Positions 47,626 through 56,389 of a stretch of 64,000 nucleotides of DNA are shown piece after piece. How positions within the stretch are numbered: the stretch's first letter is position 1; every line of letters starts with the position of its first letter. Source of the stretch: Rothia sp. SD9660Na (lineage in GTDB: Bacteria; Actinomycetota; Actinomycetes; Actinomycetales; Micrococcaceae). The DNA lies in NCBI RefSeq assembly GCF_030064065.1, contig NZ_CP125946.1, positions 1,798,001 to 1,862,000 of the forward strand, in the 5' to 3' direction. The position numbers were made by a program, and so were the translations under genes. Under the pieces are notes generated by a model, which saw nothing but the letters and a program-made list of their open reading frames with translations, searched no databases and was not told the origin of the DNA.

Positions 47626-49443
47626 GTGACTGCACATAACGACCTGGCCCAGGCCTTTACCCCGGTGAAGGGTCGCCACACCGGCCCCGTCAGCAAGGTA
47701 CTGATTGCCAACCGCGGTGAAATTGCTGTTCGCGTTATTCGTGCTGCCCAGGACGAGGGGCTAGCAACCGTCGCTGTCTACGCAGACCCCGACCGCGAGG
47801 CCCAGCACGTACTGTTAGCCGATGAGTCCTACGCGCTAGGTGGCACCACTGCTGCCGAGTCTTACCTGGTCATGGATAAGCTGCTTGAGGTTGCCAAGCG
47901 TTCCGGTGCTGATGCCGTACACCCCGGTTATGGCTTCCTCTCTGAGAATGCCCAGTTCGCCCAGCAGGTCATCGACGCCGGGCTTACCTGGATTGGTCCC
48001 TCACCTGAATCTATCAACCGCCTGGGCGACAAGGTAGCTGCCCGCCATATCGCTGAGAAGGTCAGCGCCCCGCTGGTGCCCGGCACCAAAGACCCGGTCA
48101 AGAGCGCAGCAGAGGTTGAAGCTTTTGCGGACGAGTACGGCTTGCCCGTTGCCATCAAGGCAGCCTTCGGTGGCGGTGGACGCGGCATCAAGGTCGCCCG
48201 TGAGCGTGAAGGCATCGGCGAGCTTTACGAATCAGCCGTCCGTGAGGCTATTGCTGCCTTTGGTCGTGGCGAGTGCTTCATCGAGCGCTTCCTCGACTCG
48301 CCCCGCCACGTGGAAACCCAGTGCCTGGCCGATGCCCACGGCAACGTTGTGGTGGTATCCACCCGCGACTGCTCCCTGCAGCGCCGTAACCAGAAGCTGG
48401 TAGAAGAAGCCCCTGCCCCCTATCTGACCAAAGAGCAGAACGAGCGCCTCTACGAGGCCTCCAAGGCTATCTTGCGCGAGGCCGGCTATCAGGGTGCTGG
48501 CACCTGCGAATTCCTGGTGGGCACCGATGGCACCATCTCCTTCCTTGAGGTCAATACCCGACTACAGGTGGAGCACCCGGTATCCGAAGAGGTCACCGGA
48601 ATTGACCTGGTGCGCGAGCAGTTCCGCATCGCCCGCGGTGAGACCATCGAAGCCACCGACCCCGAGGTGCGCGGCCACTCCTTCGAGTTCCGCATTAACG
48701 GTGAGGACGCCGGCCGCAGCTTCATGCCCTCCCCCGGCACCATCGAGAAGCTGGTTATACCCACCGGCCCGGGCGTCCGCTGGGACTCCGGCGTGGTTGC
48801 CGGTGATACCGTCAGCGGCAACTTTGACTCTATGATTGCCAAGCTCATTGTCACCGGCGCCACCCGCGAGCAGGCTCTGCAGCGGGCCCGCCGCGCCCTG
48901 GGTGAGCTGGTCATCGAGGGTATGCCCACCGTTGCCAATTTCCACCGCGCGGTGCTCGATGAGCCTGCCTTCGCTCCTGCCCCCGGCGGTGATTTCGCCG
49001 TTCACACCCGCTGGATTGAAACCGAATTTAAGAACACCTTGCCCGCCTACGACGGTGCCCTCACCCTGTCTGAGGCTGACGAGGAACGGCAGAAAATCAC
49101 TGTTGAGGTCAACGGCAAGCGCATGGAAGTTGTCTTGCCCGCTATTGGTGGCACCTCAGCCAAGCCTGCTGCCGCTTCGAAGGCCCGCAAGTCCCGCTCA
49201 AGCCGCGGCGGGGCGTCCGGCTCTGCCAACAGCAACGAGCTCACCAGCCCCATGCAGGGCACTATCGTCAAGGTAGCGGTCAAGGACGGTGCCAAGGTAG
49301 CTGAAGGCGACCTGATTGTGGTGCTAGAAGCTATGAAGATGGAGCAGCCCATCACCGCCCACAAGGCCGGTAAGGTCACTGGGCTGAAGCTCAAGGCAGG
49401 CGATACCGTCTCTGCCGGGGCTATTATCGCCACCATCAAGTAA
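47626..49443 (+). CDS. accA: Acyl-CoA carboxylase alpha subunit (biotin carboxylase plus carrier)
   Basis: A 605-residue fusion. The biotin carboxylase part (about 25-475) has [36 protein letters not shown], the ATP-grasp [15 protein letters not shown] and the catalytic [21 protein letters not shown] linker (Ala/Ser/Arg-rich, about 515-545) leads to the carrier domain, with the biotin lysine in [11 protein letters not shown] (about residue 572). GTG start with GAGGAG 7 bases upstream. Works with the beta and epsilon subunits at 38.9-40.9 kb and is biotinylated by BirA. Makes malonyl- and probably methylmalonyl-CoA for lipids. Confidence 0.95.
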   Translation: MTAHNDLAQAFTPVKGRHTGPVSKVLIANRGEIAVRVIRAAQDEGLATVAVYADPDREAQHVLLADESYALGGTTAAESYLVMDKLLEVAKRSGADAVHPGYGFLSENAQFAQQVIDAGLTWIGPSPESINRLGDKVAARHIAEKVSAPLVPGTKDPVKSAAEVEAFADEYGLPVAIKAAFGGGGRGIKVAREREGIGELYESAVREAIAAFGRGECFIERFLDSPRHVETQCLADAHGNVVVVSTRDCSLQRRNQKLVEEAPAPYLTKEQNERLYEASKAILREAGYQGAGTCEFLVGTDGTISFLEVNTRLQVEHPVSEEVTGIDLVREQFRIARGETIEATDPEVRGHSFEFRINGEDAGRSFMPSPGTIEKLVIPTGPGVRWDSGVVAGDTVSGNFDSMIAKLIVTGATREQALQRARRALGELVIEGMPTVANFHRAVLDEPAFAPAPGGDFAVHTRWIETEFKNTLPAYDGALTLSEADEERQKITVEVNGKRMEVVLPAIGGTSAKPAAASKARKSRSSRGGASGSANSNELTSPMQGTIVKVAVKDGAKVAEGDLIVVLEAMKMEQPITAHKAGKVTGLKLKAGDTVSAGAIIATIK

Positions 49444-49608
49444 ACCTACGTATACAAGCTCAGAGAGGTCCCTTTGCCACCAGGCAGAGGGGCTATATCT
49501 TTACCCCACGCCCCTATACTCACATAGTGGAATCTAAGTTTCACATACAGGACGCCGGTTTTAGAGTAAAACTGTTCAGCACATTCCACACACCCTCAGA
49601 GAGATCCT

Positions 49609-51003
49609 GTGAGCACCACAACCGCCACCCCAGCATCCTCTGCCACCGAGCAGACCGTGCCCCGCAGCCGCGTCATCATGGCGTCGCTCATCGGCACCAC
49701 CATCGAGTTCTACGACTTCTACATCTACGCCACCGCCGCCGTGGCCGTCTTCCCCGCCCTCTTCTTCACCGGCGAGGACGACACCGCCAAGCTCCTCGCC
49801 TCCATGGCGACCTTCGGCGCAGCCTTCATCGCCCGCCCTATCGGCTCCATCGTCTTTGGCCACTTCGGCGATAAGGTAGGCCGCAAGGCAACCCTGGTCG
49901 GCGCGCTCCTGACCATGGGTATCGCCACCTTCCTCATCGGCCTGCTCCCCACCTACTACCAAATCGGCCTGTGGGCACCGGCCATGCTGACCATCCTGCG
50001 CTTCTGCCAGGGTCTAGGCCTGGGCGGCGAATGGTCAGGCGCTGCCCTGCTGGCTACCGAATACGCTGAAGAAGGAAAGCGTGCCCGCGCCGCCATGTGG
50101 CCCCAGCTGGGTGCCCCATTCGGCTTCATCCTGGCCAACGGCTTCATGTTGCTTCTGACCGTCACCATGGGCTTCACCTCACTGGCCGCCGGCGACACCA
50201 TCGACCACAACTTCCTGGTCTGGGGCTGGCGCATCCCCTTCATCGCCTCCATCATCATGGTCGCCGTTGGCCTCTACGTCCGCTTCAAGCTGGAAGAAAC
50301 CCCGGTCTTTAAGCAGGCCCTCGAAAAGGACGAGAAGGTCAAGACTCCCCTGGCCGAGGCCTTCAGGGTCGCCTGGTGGCCCATGATCCAGGGCACCTTC
50401 ATCATGCTGGCCACCTATGTGCTCTTCTACCTCATGACTGCCTGGATTCTGTCCTTCGGCATCGGCAAGGTAGAAAAAGGCGGTCTGGGCATCGCCTACC
50501 GCGAATTCCTGGTCATCCAGCTCATCACCATTCTCTTCTTTGCAGCCATGGTCCCGGTCTCCGGCTGGTTAGCTGACAAGTACGGACGCCGCTCCTCCCA
50601 GCTCGTCATCACCGGCGCCATCATCATCTTCGGCCTCTCCTTCGGCTTCCTCATGGACCCATCCCTTGTAGGCACCGGTGAGGACGCCAACACCGGCCGC
50701 ATCGTCCTCTTCATGGCCATCGGTATGACCCTCATGGGCCTGACCTTCGGCTCCATGAGCGCCTACCTACCCGAGCTCTTCCCCACCAACGTCCGCTACA
50801 CCGCTTCGGGCATCAGCTACAACGTTGCGTCCATCCTCGGTGCAGCACTGACCCCCTACGCCGCGGTGTGGCTGAACGCCAACGGCGGTGTGGGCGCGGT
50901 TGGCCTCTACCTGGCCGGTGCAGGTCTGTTGACCCTGATCTTCATGGCTATCACCCATGAGACCCGCGATGTGGATCTGACCACTATGGTCCGCACTAAG
51001 TAG
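49609..51003 (+). CDS. MFS transporter, metabolite:H+ symporter (MHS) type
   Basis: A 464-residue carrier with 12 hydrophobic helices. MHS signatures: SLIGTTIEFYDFYIYATAAV near the start, RPIGSIVFGHFGDKVGRKAT (loop 2-3), GLGLGGEWSGAALLATEYAE and, in the second half, GWLADKYGRRSSQL. Related carriers import citrate, alpha-ketoglutarate, proline/betaine or shikimate with protons; the substrate here is not readable. GTG start with AGAGAG upstream. Followed by element E4. Confidence 0.9.
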   Translation: MSTTTATPASSATEQTVPRSRVIMASLIGTTIEFYDFYIYATAAVAVFPALFFTGEDDTAKLLASMATFGAAFIARPIGSIVFGHFGDKVGRKATLVGALLTMGIATFLIGLLPTYYQIGLWAPAMLTILRFCQGLGLGGEWSGAALLATEYAEEGKRARAAMWPQLGAPFGFILANGFMLLLTVTMGFTSLAAGDTIDHNFLVWGWRIPFIASIIMVAVGLYVRFKLEETPVFKQALEKDEKVKTPLAEAFRVAWWPMIQGTFIMLATYVLFYLMTAWILSFGIGKVEKGGLGIAYREFLVIQLITILFFAAMVPVSGWLADKYGRRSSQLVITGAIIIFGLSFGFLMDPSLVGTGEDANTGRIVLFMAIGMTLMGLTFGSMSAYLPELFPTNVRYTASGISYNVASILGAALTPYAAVWLNANGGVGAVGLYLAGAGLLTLIFMAITHETRDVDLTTMVRTK

Positions 51004-51022
51004 GGTAGAGCTTTAACGACAC

Positions 51023-51141
51023 AAAGGGAGGGGTAGCGCCCGTTCGGAGCCGACTGGCTGGGGCTGGCATGAATCGCTTGCGAGCTTGCGAGCCAGCGAG
51101 AAGGTTAGTCGGCAAGAGCGGGCGCTACCCCTCCCCCTTTT
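51023..51141. repeat. Modular inverted-repeat element E4 (terminator-like)
   Basis: Nested stems: 51026-51042 with 51119-51135 (17 bp perfect), 51049-51055 with 51107-51113 (7 bp), and 51063-51068 with 51092-51097 (6 bp). Followed by CTTTTTC on the plus strand. The core GGGGCTGGCATGAATCG differs from that of E1 at two bases, while the outer stems are unrelated in sequence. Confidence 0.82.
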
Positions 51142-51148
51142 TCATCTA

Positions 51149-52567
51149 CTACTGCATAGTGTGCAACTGCCGCGCGGCTTCTGAGATAGAGCCGGTCAGC
51201 GAGGGGTAGACCGTGAAGGTTTCGGCAATATCGTCCACGTGCAGTTTCTTATCGACTGCTAGCGAGAGCGGGAAGATGAGTTCTGAGGCGCGGGGGCCTA
51301 CCACCACACCGCCGATGACGGTTCCCGAGTGCTTGCGGGCAAAGATTTTGATGAAGCCATCCTCCACCGCCATCATCTTGGCGCGGGGGTTGGTCGCCAG
51401 GGGCAGCATGACCATATCTGCCTGGTACTTTCCCGACTCAATTTCGCTCTGGCTCACGCCGACGGTTGCAATTTCAGGAGCCGTAAAGATATTTGCGGCG
51501 ACCTGGTGGGTGCGCAGGGGCTTGACGATATCGCCCAGCATGTGCGAAACGGCAACGCGGCCCTGCATCGCGGCCACGGAGGCCAGCGGGTAAACCCCGG
51601 TACAGTCACCGGCCGCATAAATGTTGGGGATGCTGGTGCGAGAAACTCGGTCCACGTTAATGTGCCCCGATTCGCTGACCTCCACCCCGGCGTCCTCAAG
51701 ACCCAGGTTTTCGGTGTTGGGAATCGAACCAACAGCAATCAGCACGTGAGAGCCTGCAACCTTGCGTCCGTCGCCCAGGGTGACGATGACACCGTCGCCG
51801 GCTTCGTTGTAGCAGGCTGCCTCTGCGCGAGAGCGGGGCATAACGCGCACACCGCGGCGTTCAAAAACATTTTCAAGGACGGTCGCGGCGTCCTCATCCT
51901 CACCGGGTAGCACCCGGTCACGGGAGGAAATCAGGGTAACCCGAGAACCTAGCCCGTTATAGGCTGAGGCGAACTCTGCGCCGGTAACGCCCGAGCCAAC
52001 CACAATGAGGTCTTCAGGAAGTTCTTCCAGGGAGTAGAGCTGGGTCCAGTTGAGAATGCGTTTGCCATCAGGCTGAGCGGTGGGCAGCTCGCGGGGGTGG
52101 GTACCCACCGCCAGAATAATGAACTCGGTGGTCAGGTCATAGGTAAGGCCGGTCGAATCGGTAACTTCCACAGTGTGGCGGTCTACTAACTTGCCTCGAC
52201 CGTCAATCACCTTCACGCCACTGCGTTCCAGGGTGCGTTTGATGTCGTGGGACTGCTGGTGGGCTAAGTCAATTAGGCGCTTGTTAACCTTGGCTAGGTC
52301 AACTGAGATGGGCGGGGCTGCGTCATCGTCCCCCACCGAGATAGCAAGCTCCTGGGCCTTGCCGAAGCGGTTGCGGGCGTCCGCGCTAGCTATCAAGGTC
52401 TTAGAGGGGACGACGTCAGTGAGGACGGCCGAGCCACCCATGCCCTTATCTTCGATGATAGTGACATCGGCGCCGTGGCTAGCGGCAACAAGAGCAGCCT
52501 CATAGCCGCCAGGGCCGCCACCGAGAATAACAATCTTGTGTGATGCGTAGTCTGTTTTGAGAGTCAC
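51149..52567 (-). CDS. lpdA: NAD(P)H-quinone dehydrogenase, LpdA type
   Basis: A 472-residue FAD flavoprotein of the disulfide-reductase superfamily. It has the FAD motif VILGGGPGGYEAALVAASHG, then GMGGSAVLTDVVPSKTLIAS, where normal lipoamide dehydrogenases have the CxxxxC redox pair; here both Cys are missing, as in mycobacterial LpdA (Rv3303c). The NAD motif is VVGSGVTGAEFASAYNGLGS, and NIYAAGDCTGVYPLASVAAM follows. It reduces quinones rather than lipoamide and so protects against redox stress (family knowledge). GTG start. Divergent from deoD as in mycobacteria. Confidence 0.92.
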   Translation of the reverse strand: MTLKTDYASHKIVILGGGPGGYEAALVAASHGADVTIIEDKGMGGSAVLTDVVPSKTLIASADARNRFGKAQELAISVGDDDAAPPISVDLAKVNKRLIDLAHQQSHDIKRTLERSGVKVIDGRGKLVDRHTVEVTDSTGLTYDLTTEFIILAVGTHPRELPTAQPDGKRILNWTQLYSLEELPEDLIVVGSGVTGAEFASAYNGLGSRVTLISSRDRVLPGEDEDAATVLENVFERRGVRVMPRSRAEAACYNEAGDGVIVTLGDGRKVAGSHVLIAVGSIPNTENLGLEDAGVEVSESGHINVDRVSRTSIPNIYAAGDCTGVYPLASVAAMQGRVAVSHMLGDIVKPLRTHQVAANIFTAPEIATVGVSQSEIESGKYQADMVMLPLATNPRAKMMAVEDGFIKIFARKHSGTVIGGVVVGPRASELIFPLSLAVDKKLHVDDIAETFTVYPSLTGSISEAARQLHTMQ

Positions 52568-52630
52568 CCTTTCATTGTGTCGTACATCGCATGAACGCTC
52601 AACTCTGGGCAGGTTTGGTACCGTAGAAGG

Positions 52631-53473
52631 GTGTTGAATGATTCAAATATTTCTGCTGTTTCCACCGCTGATCCCAACCACCCGGCACTGGTTCGTGCCC
52701 GTGAGGCTGCGGACTTCATTGCCGAGAAAACCGGCGTCGAGAAGCATGACCTGGCGCTGACGCTGGGTTCAGGCTGGGGCGAAGCCGCCTCACTCATTGG
52801 CGAAGCCACCCATGTTCTCTCAGCTGATGAGGTACCTGGCTTTCACAAGGCCGCTGTGGTGGGTCACCCCGGCACCCTGACCTCGATTCTGACCGAAAGT
52901 GGCAAGCGAGCCCTGGTGATTGGCTCCCGCACCCATTTCTACGAGGGCCGCGGCGTTGATGCTGTCGTCCACGGTGTACGCACCGCAGCTGCCGCAGGCG
53001 CTGAGACCATGATTCTCACCAACGGCTGTGGCGGCCTCAACCCCGCCTACTCAGCCGGGGAGCCCGTCCTGATCTCTGACCACCTGAACTTTACCTCAGC
53101 CTCCCCGCTGACCGGTGCCCACTTCGTTGACCTGACCGACCTGTACTCCCCGCGCATCCGCGAGATTGCCCGCGGCATTGACCCCTCCCTGCAGGAGGGC
53201 GTTTATATGCAGTTCCCCGGCCCCCACTACGAGACCCCCGCCGAGGTCAAGATGGCAGGTGTACTGGGTGCTGACCTGGTGGGCATGTCTACCGCTCTTG
53301 AAGCCATCGCCGCCCGCGCAGCAGGTCTTGAGGTCTTCGGCATCTCGCTGGTCACCAACCTGGCCGCCGGTATCCAGGAAACCCCCCTCTCTCACGCAGA
53401 GGTCATTGAGGCCGGTGAAGCCGCTGGCCCCCGCATTTCCCGCCTGCTCGCAGACATCATCGCGGCTCTCTAA
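52631..53473 (+). CDS. deoD: Purine-nucleoside phosphorylase
   Basis: A 280-residue trimeric-type PNP that splits (deoxy)inosine and (deoxy)guanosine with phosphate to base and (deoxy)ribose-1-phosphate. Seen: LTLGSGWGEAASLIG, VVGHPGTLTSILTESGKRAL, RTHFYEGRGVDAVVHGVRTA, LTNGCGGLNPAYSAGEPVLI and GVYMQFPGPHYETPAEVKMA, which is the PNP type II signature. GTG start at 52631, with TAGAAG just before; the exact start is uncertain within a few codons. First gene of deoD-mutase-deoC. Confidence 0.93.
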   Translation: MLNDSNISAVSTADPNHPALVRAREAADFIAEKTGVEKHDLALTLGSGWGEAASLIGEATHVLSADEVPGFHKAAVVGHPGTLTSILTESGKRALVIGSRTHFYEGRGVDAVVHGVRTAAAAGAETMILTNGCGGLNPAYSAGEPVLISDHLNFTSASPLTGAHFVDLTDLYSPRIREIARGIDPSLQEGVYMQFPGPHYETPAEVKMAGVLGADLVGMSTALEAIAARAAGLEVFGISLVTNLAAGIQETPLSHAEVIEAGEAAGPRISRLLADIIAAL

Positions 53474-53488
53474 GGACAAGGAAAGACT

Positions 53489-55177
53489 ATGTCAATCGAT
53501 ACTCAGCAGCTCCTTGAGCAGGCCCGTGCCTGGGCCGCTATCGACCCCGACGCTGAAACCAAGGCCCAGCTTGAGGGCATCATTGCCCAGGTTGAGGCAG
53601 GAGATGCGGCCGCAACCGCTGATCTGGCCGACCGCTTCTCTGGCACCCTACAGTTCGGAACCGCAGGTCTGCGCGCCGAGCTGGGCGCTGGCCCCATGCG
53701 CATGAACCGCGTCGTCGTTCAGCGAGCCGCCCAGGGCCTGGCAGACTACGCCACCGCGCGCGCGTCCGCCGAGGGCTGGAAGAAGATTTCTGCCGTGGTG
53801 GGTTTTGACGCCCGCAAGAATTCGGACGTCTTCGCCCTCGACACCGCCGCAATCTTCACCGCTGCCGGCATTGAGGTTCACCTCATGCCCTCGGCTCTAC
53901 CCACTCCTGTGACCGCCTGGGCCACCCGCGAATACGGGGCTGAAATTGGCGTCATGGTCACTGCCTCCCACAACCCGCCTAACGACAACGGCTACAAGGT
54001 CTACCTGGGCGGAGCAGCCGTTGAACCCGGTGCCCGCGGCGCCCAGATCATTCCTCCCTACGACGGGGATATCGCAGCCGCTATCGCCGCTGTTGAAACC
54101 CCGGTACTGGCCGCTGACGGCTGGACGGTACTGCCCGAGAGCGTGGCTACCGACTACATCGCTCGCGTCACTCCCCTGGTCGAGCAGAAGGAACGAGACC
54201 TCAAAATCGTGCTGACCCCCATGCACGGGGTGGGCGGTAAGACCGCTGAGGCTGTGCTACGTCAGGCAGGTTTCACTAACGTCACTCTGGTGCCCGAGCA
54301 GGCTGAGCCCGATCCCAAGTTCTCCACCGTGGCCTTCCCCAACCCCGAAGAGCCCGGTGCCCTGGACCTTGCCATGGACCTGGCCGATAAGGTTGATGCC
54401 GACCTGATTATCGCCAACGACCCGGACGCCGACCGCGCGGCTTTCGCCGTCAAGCGAGACGGTGCCTGGGCGATGCTGCGCGGCGACGAAGCCGGAGCGA
54501 TCCTGGCTACCCGGGTGCTGGCGTCCGTCAGCGACCCCGCAGAGGCCACTTTCGCTAACTCAATTGTCTCCTCCCGCCTGGCAGGGGCCATCGCCAAGGC
54601 CGCGGGAGTAGCCCACTACGAAACTCTGACCGGTTTCAAGTGGATTGCCCGCGTCGATAACCTGACTTTTGGCTACGAAGAAGCCCTGGGCTACTGCGTA
54701 GACCACGCCCAGGTGCGCGATAAGGACGGCATCTCAGCTGCCCTGGTCATGGCGGACTACGCCCAGGAGCTTAAGGACGCCGGTTCCTCCTTCCCTGCGC
54801 TCCTCGACGAAATTGCCACCGAGCACGGCCTCTATGCCACCGACCAGCTCTCCGTTCGCGTCGACGACCTGGCTCAGATTCCGACGATGATGAAGCGCCT
54901 GCGCGCTAACCCGCCCGCAGAGCTCGCCGAATCCCCCGTGGTGTCGGTTGAAGACCTCACCGAGGGCACTGAAACCCTGCCGCCCACCGACGGTATGCGC
55001 TACTACACCGAAGACTCCACCCGCGTGATTGTGCGCCCCTCCGGCACCGAGCCCAAGCTCAAGTGCTACCTCGAAGTAGTAGTACCGATCAGCGGTTCAG
55101 TAGCCGACGCCCGCCAGGTTACTAGCACCAAGCTGGCCCTGCTCAAGGCAGATATGACAGCGGCCCTGGGCCTCTAA
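53489..55177 (+). CDS. pmmB: Phosphohexo/pentomutase (PmmB type)
   Basis: A 562-residue alpha-D-phosphohexomutase. It has [20 protein letters not shown], the phosphoserine loop [20 protein letters not shown] (Ser about residue 160), the metal loop [14 protein letters not shown], the sugar loop [12 protein letters not shown] variant [10 protein letters not shown] and the phosphate-binding [14 protein letters not shown]. Called phosphomannomutase in related genomes, but its place between deoD and deoC suggests it also or mainly converts ribose-1-phosphate and deoxyribose-1-phosphate to the 5-phosphates. 15 bp after deoD, 29 bp before deoC. Confidence 0.9.
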   Translation: MSIDTQQLLEQARAWAAIDPDAETKAQLEGIIAQVEAGDAAATADLADRFSGTLQFGTAGLRAELGAGPMRMNRVVVQRAAQGLADYATARASAEGWKKISAVVGFDARKNSDVFALDTAAIFTAAGIEVHLMPSALPTPVTAWATREYGAEIGVMVTASHNPPNDNGYKVYLGGAAVEPGARGAQIIPPYDGDIAAAIAAVETPVLAADGWTVLPESVATDYIARVTPLVEQKERDLKIVLTPMHGVGGKTAEAVLRQAGFTNVTLVPEQAEPDPKFSTVAFPNPEEPGALDLAMDLADKVDADLIIANDPDADRAAFAVKRDGAWAMLRGDEAGAILATRVLASVSDPAEATFANSIVSSRLAGAIAKAAGVAHYETLTGFKWIARVDNLTFGYEEALGYCVDHAQVRDKDGISAALVMADYAQELKDAGSSFPALLDEIATEHGLYATDQLSVRVDDLAQIPTMMKRLRANPPAELAESPVVSVEDLTEGTETLPPTDGMRYYTEDSTRVIVRPSGTEPKLKCYLEVVVPISGSVADARQVTSTKLALLKADMTAALGL

Positions 55178-55206
55178 ATAGAACCAAGATTTCAAGGAAG
55201 AACACT

Positions 55207-55899
55207 ATGACTCTCGAACTTTCAGCAGCTGAACTGGCTGCCATGATTGACCACACTATCCTGGCCCCTTCTGCCTCAGAAGAGGACGTCCGCCGCCTCT
55301 GCGCAGAAGCCAAGCAGTACGGCTTCGCCTCTGTCTGCGCCAACCCCGTCTGGGCCCCCGTGCTGGCCGAAGAGCTGGCAGGCTCTCCCGCCGTCCCCTG
55401 CGTGGTCGTAGGCTTCCCCTTCGGCGCCAGCGCCACCGAGGTCAAGGCTTTTGAAGCCAAGACCGCCGTTGAAGCCGGTGCCCGCGAAGTTGATATGGTC
55501 ATCAATATCGCCGATGCCCGCGCCAACAAGAAGGACGCCCTGGTGGCAGATATCAAGGCCGTCGCCGAGGCTACCCACGCCGGTGGCGCCCTGCTCAAGG
55601 TCATCATTGAGACCTCCGAGCTGACCGACGACCAGAAGGTTCTGGCCTGCCAGGCCTCTGTTGAAGCCGGGGCTGACTTCGTCAAGACCTCCACCGGCTA
55701 CTCGTCCTCCGGTGCAACCGTAGAAGACATCGCCCTAATGCGGGCCACCGTCGGCCCCGATATTGGAGTGAAGGCCTCCGGCGGCGTCCGCACCCGAGAC
55801 GAAGCCCTCGCCATGATCGAAGCCGGCGCCACCCGCATCGGTGCGTCTAAGGGCATCGCCATCATCGGCGCCGGTGACGCAGCAGAGGGCGGCTACTAA
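55207..55899 (+). CDS. deoC: Deoxyribose-phosphate aldolase
   Basis: A 230-residue class I aldolase that splits 2-deoxyribose-5-phosphate into glyceraldehyde-3-phosphate and acetaldehyde. Schiff-base lysine K160 in [16 protein letters not shown]; the second lysine K189 in [14 protein letters not shown]; Asp in [19 protein letters not shown] precedes the ATG. Last enzyme of the nucleoside-sugar operon. Confidence 0.95.
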   Translation: MTLELSAAELAAMIDHTILAPSASEEDVRRLCAEAKQYGFASVCANPVWAPVLAEELAGSPAVPCVVVGFPFGASATEVKAFEAKTAVEAGAREVDMVINIADARANKKDALVADIKAVAEATHAGGALLKVIIETSELTDDQKVLACQASVEAGADFVKTSTGYSSSGATVEDIALMRATVGPDIGVKASGGVRTRDEALAMIEAGATRIGASKGIAIIGAGDAAEGGY

Positions 55900-55986
55900 G
55901 CCAGGTTTGTCTCTGTCATATGGTGCGAACCACCGTTATAGCACCTATACTGAGTAATAAAGTACACACACGAAAAGGACTTCCCC

Positions 55987-56313
55987 ATGTCTAAGACCAC
56001 TGACAAGTCAGAGGCTGAGAAGCGCTCCAACGTTGAATCCTTCGGGATGGAATCCGGCGCCCCTGCCCGCAGCGGCACCCCCCAGTACTCAGGCACCAAG
56101 GAACTGGGCTCAAACATCGCCCTCTTCGTTCTCTGCTTCGTGCTCCTGCTGGGCTGCCTCTACACCCTGGGCATGTACCCCGAGGGCGGCTGGGGCTGGT
56201 GGACCGTAGCTGTTCTGCTCTACGGCGTCACCTTCATCATCCCCCTGTGGTTCCTACCTTCAAAGACTAACGAGAAGCAGCACGTCGGCGGCGCAGACCT
56301 TTACCTCAAGTAA
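55987..56313 (+). CDS. Small two-helix membrane protein
   Basis: A 108-residue protein. Residues 1-38 are polar and probably cytoplasmic; helices at about 39-59 (IALFVLCFVLLLGCLYTLGM) and 68-88 (WTVAVLLYGVTFIIPLWFL) are joined by a Gly/Trp-rich loop (PEGGWGWW). Short polar tail. AAAAGGAC lies before the ATG, and a -10-like TACTGAGTAATAAAG region precedes it. Resembles small conserved actinobacterial membrane proteins, none with known function. Confidence 0.75.
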   Translation: MSKTTDKSEAEKRSNVESFGMESGAPARSGTPQYSGTKELGSNIALFVLCFVLLLGCLYTLGMYPEGGWGWWTVAVLLYGVTFIIPLWFLPSKTNEKQHVGGADLYLK

Positions 56314-56335
56314 AGAAACGCACGCTGCTTATAGC

Positions 56336-56373
56336 AAGGGGCGGCTCCACCTGTTCAGGTGGAGCCGCCCCTT
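56336..56373. terminator. Bidirectional terminator before mfd
   Basis: A perfect 18-bp stem (56336-56353 with 56356-56373) with a 2-base loop centre, between convergent genes. Followed by ATTTCT on the plus strand. Confidence 0.88.
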
Positions 56374-56389
56374 ATTTCTGCCTACCGCT

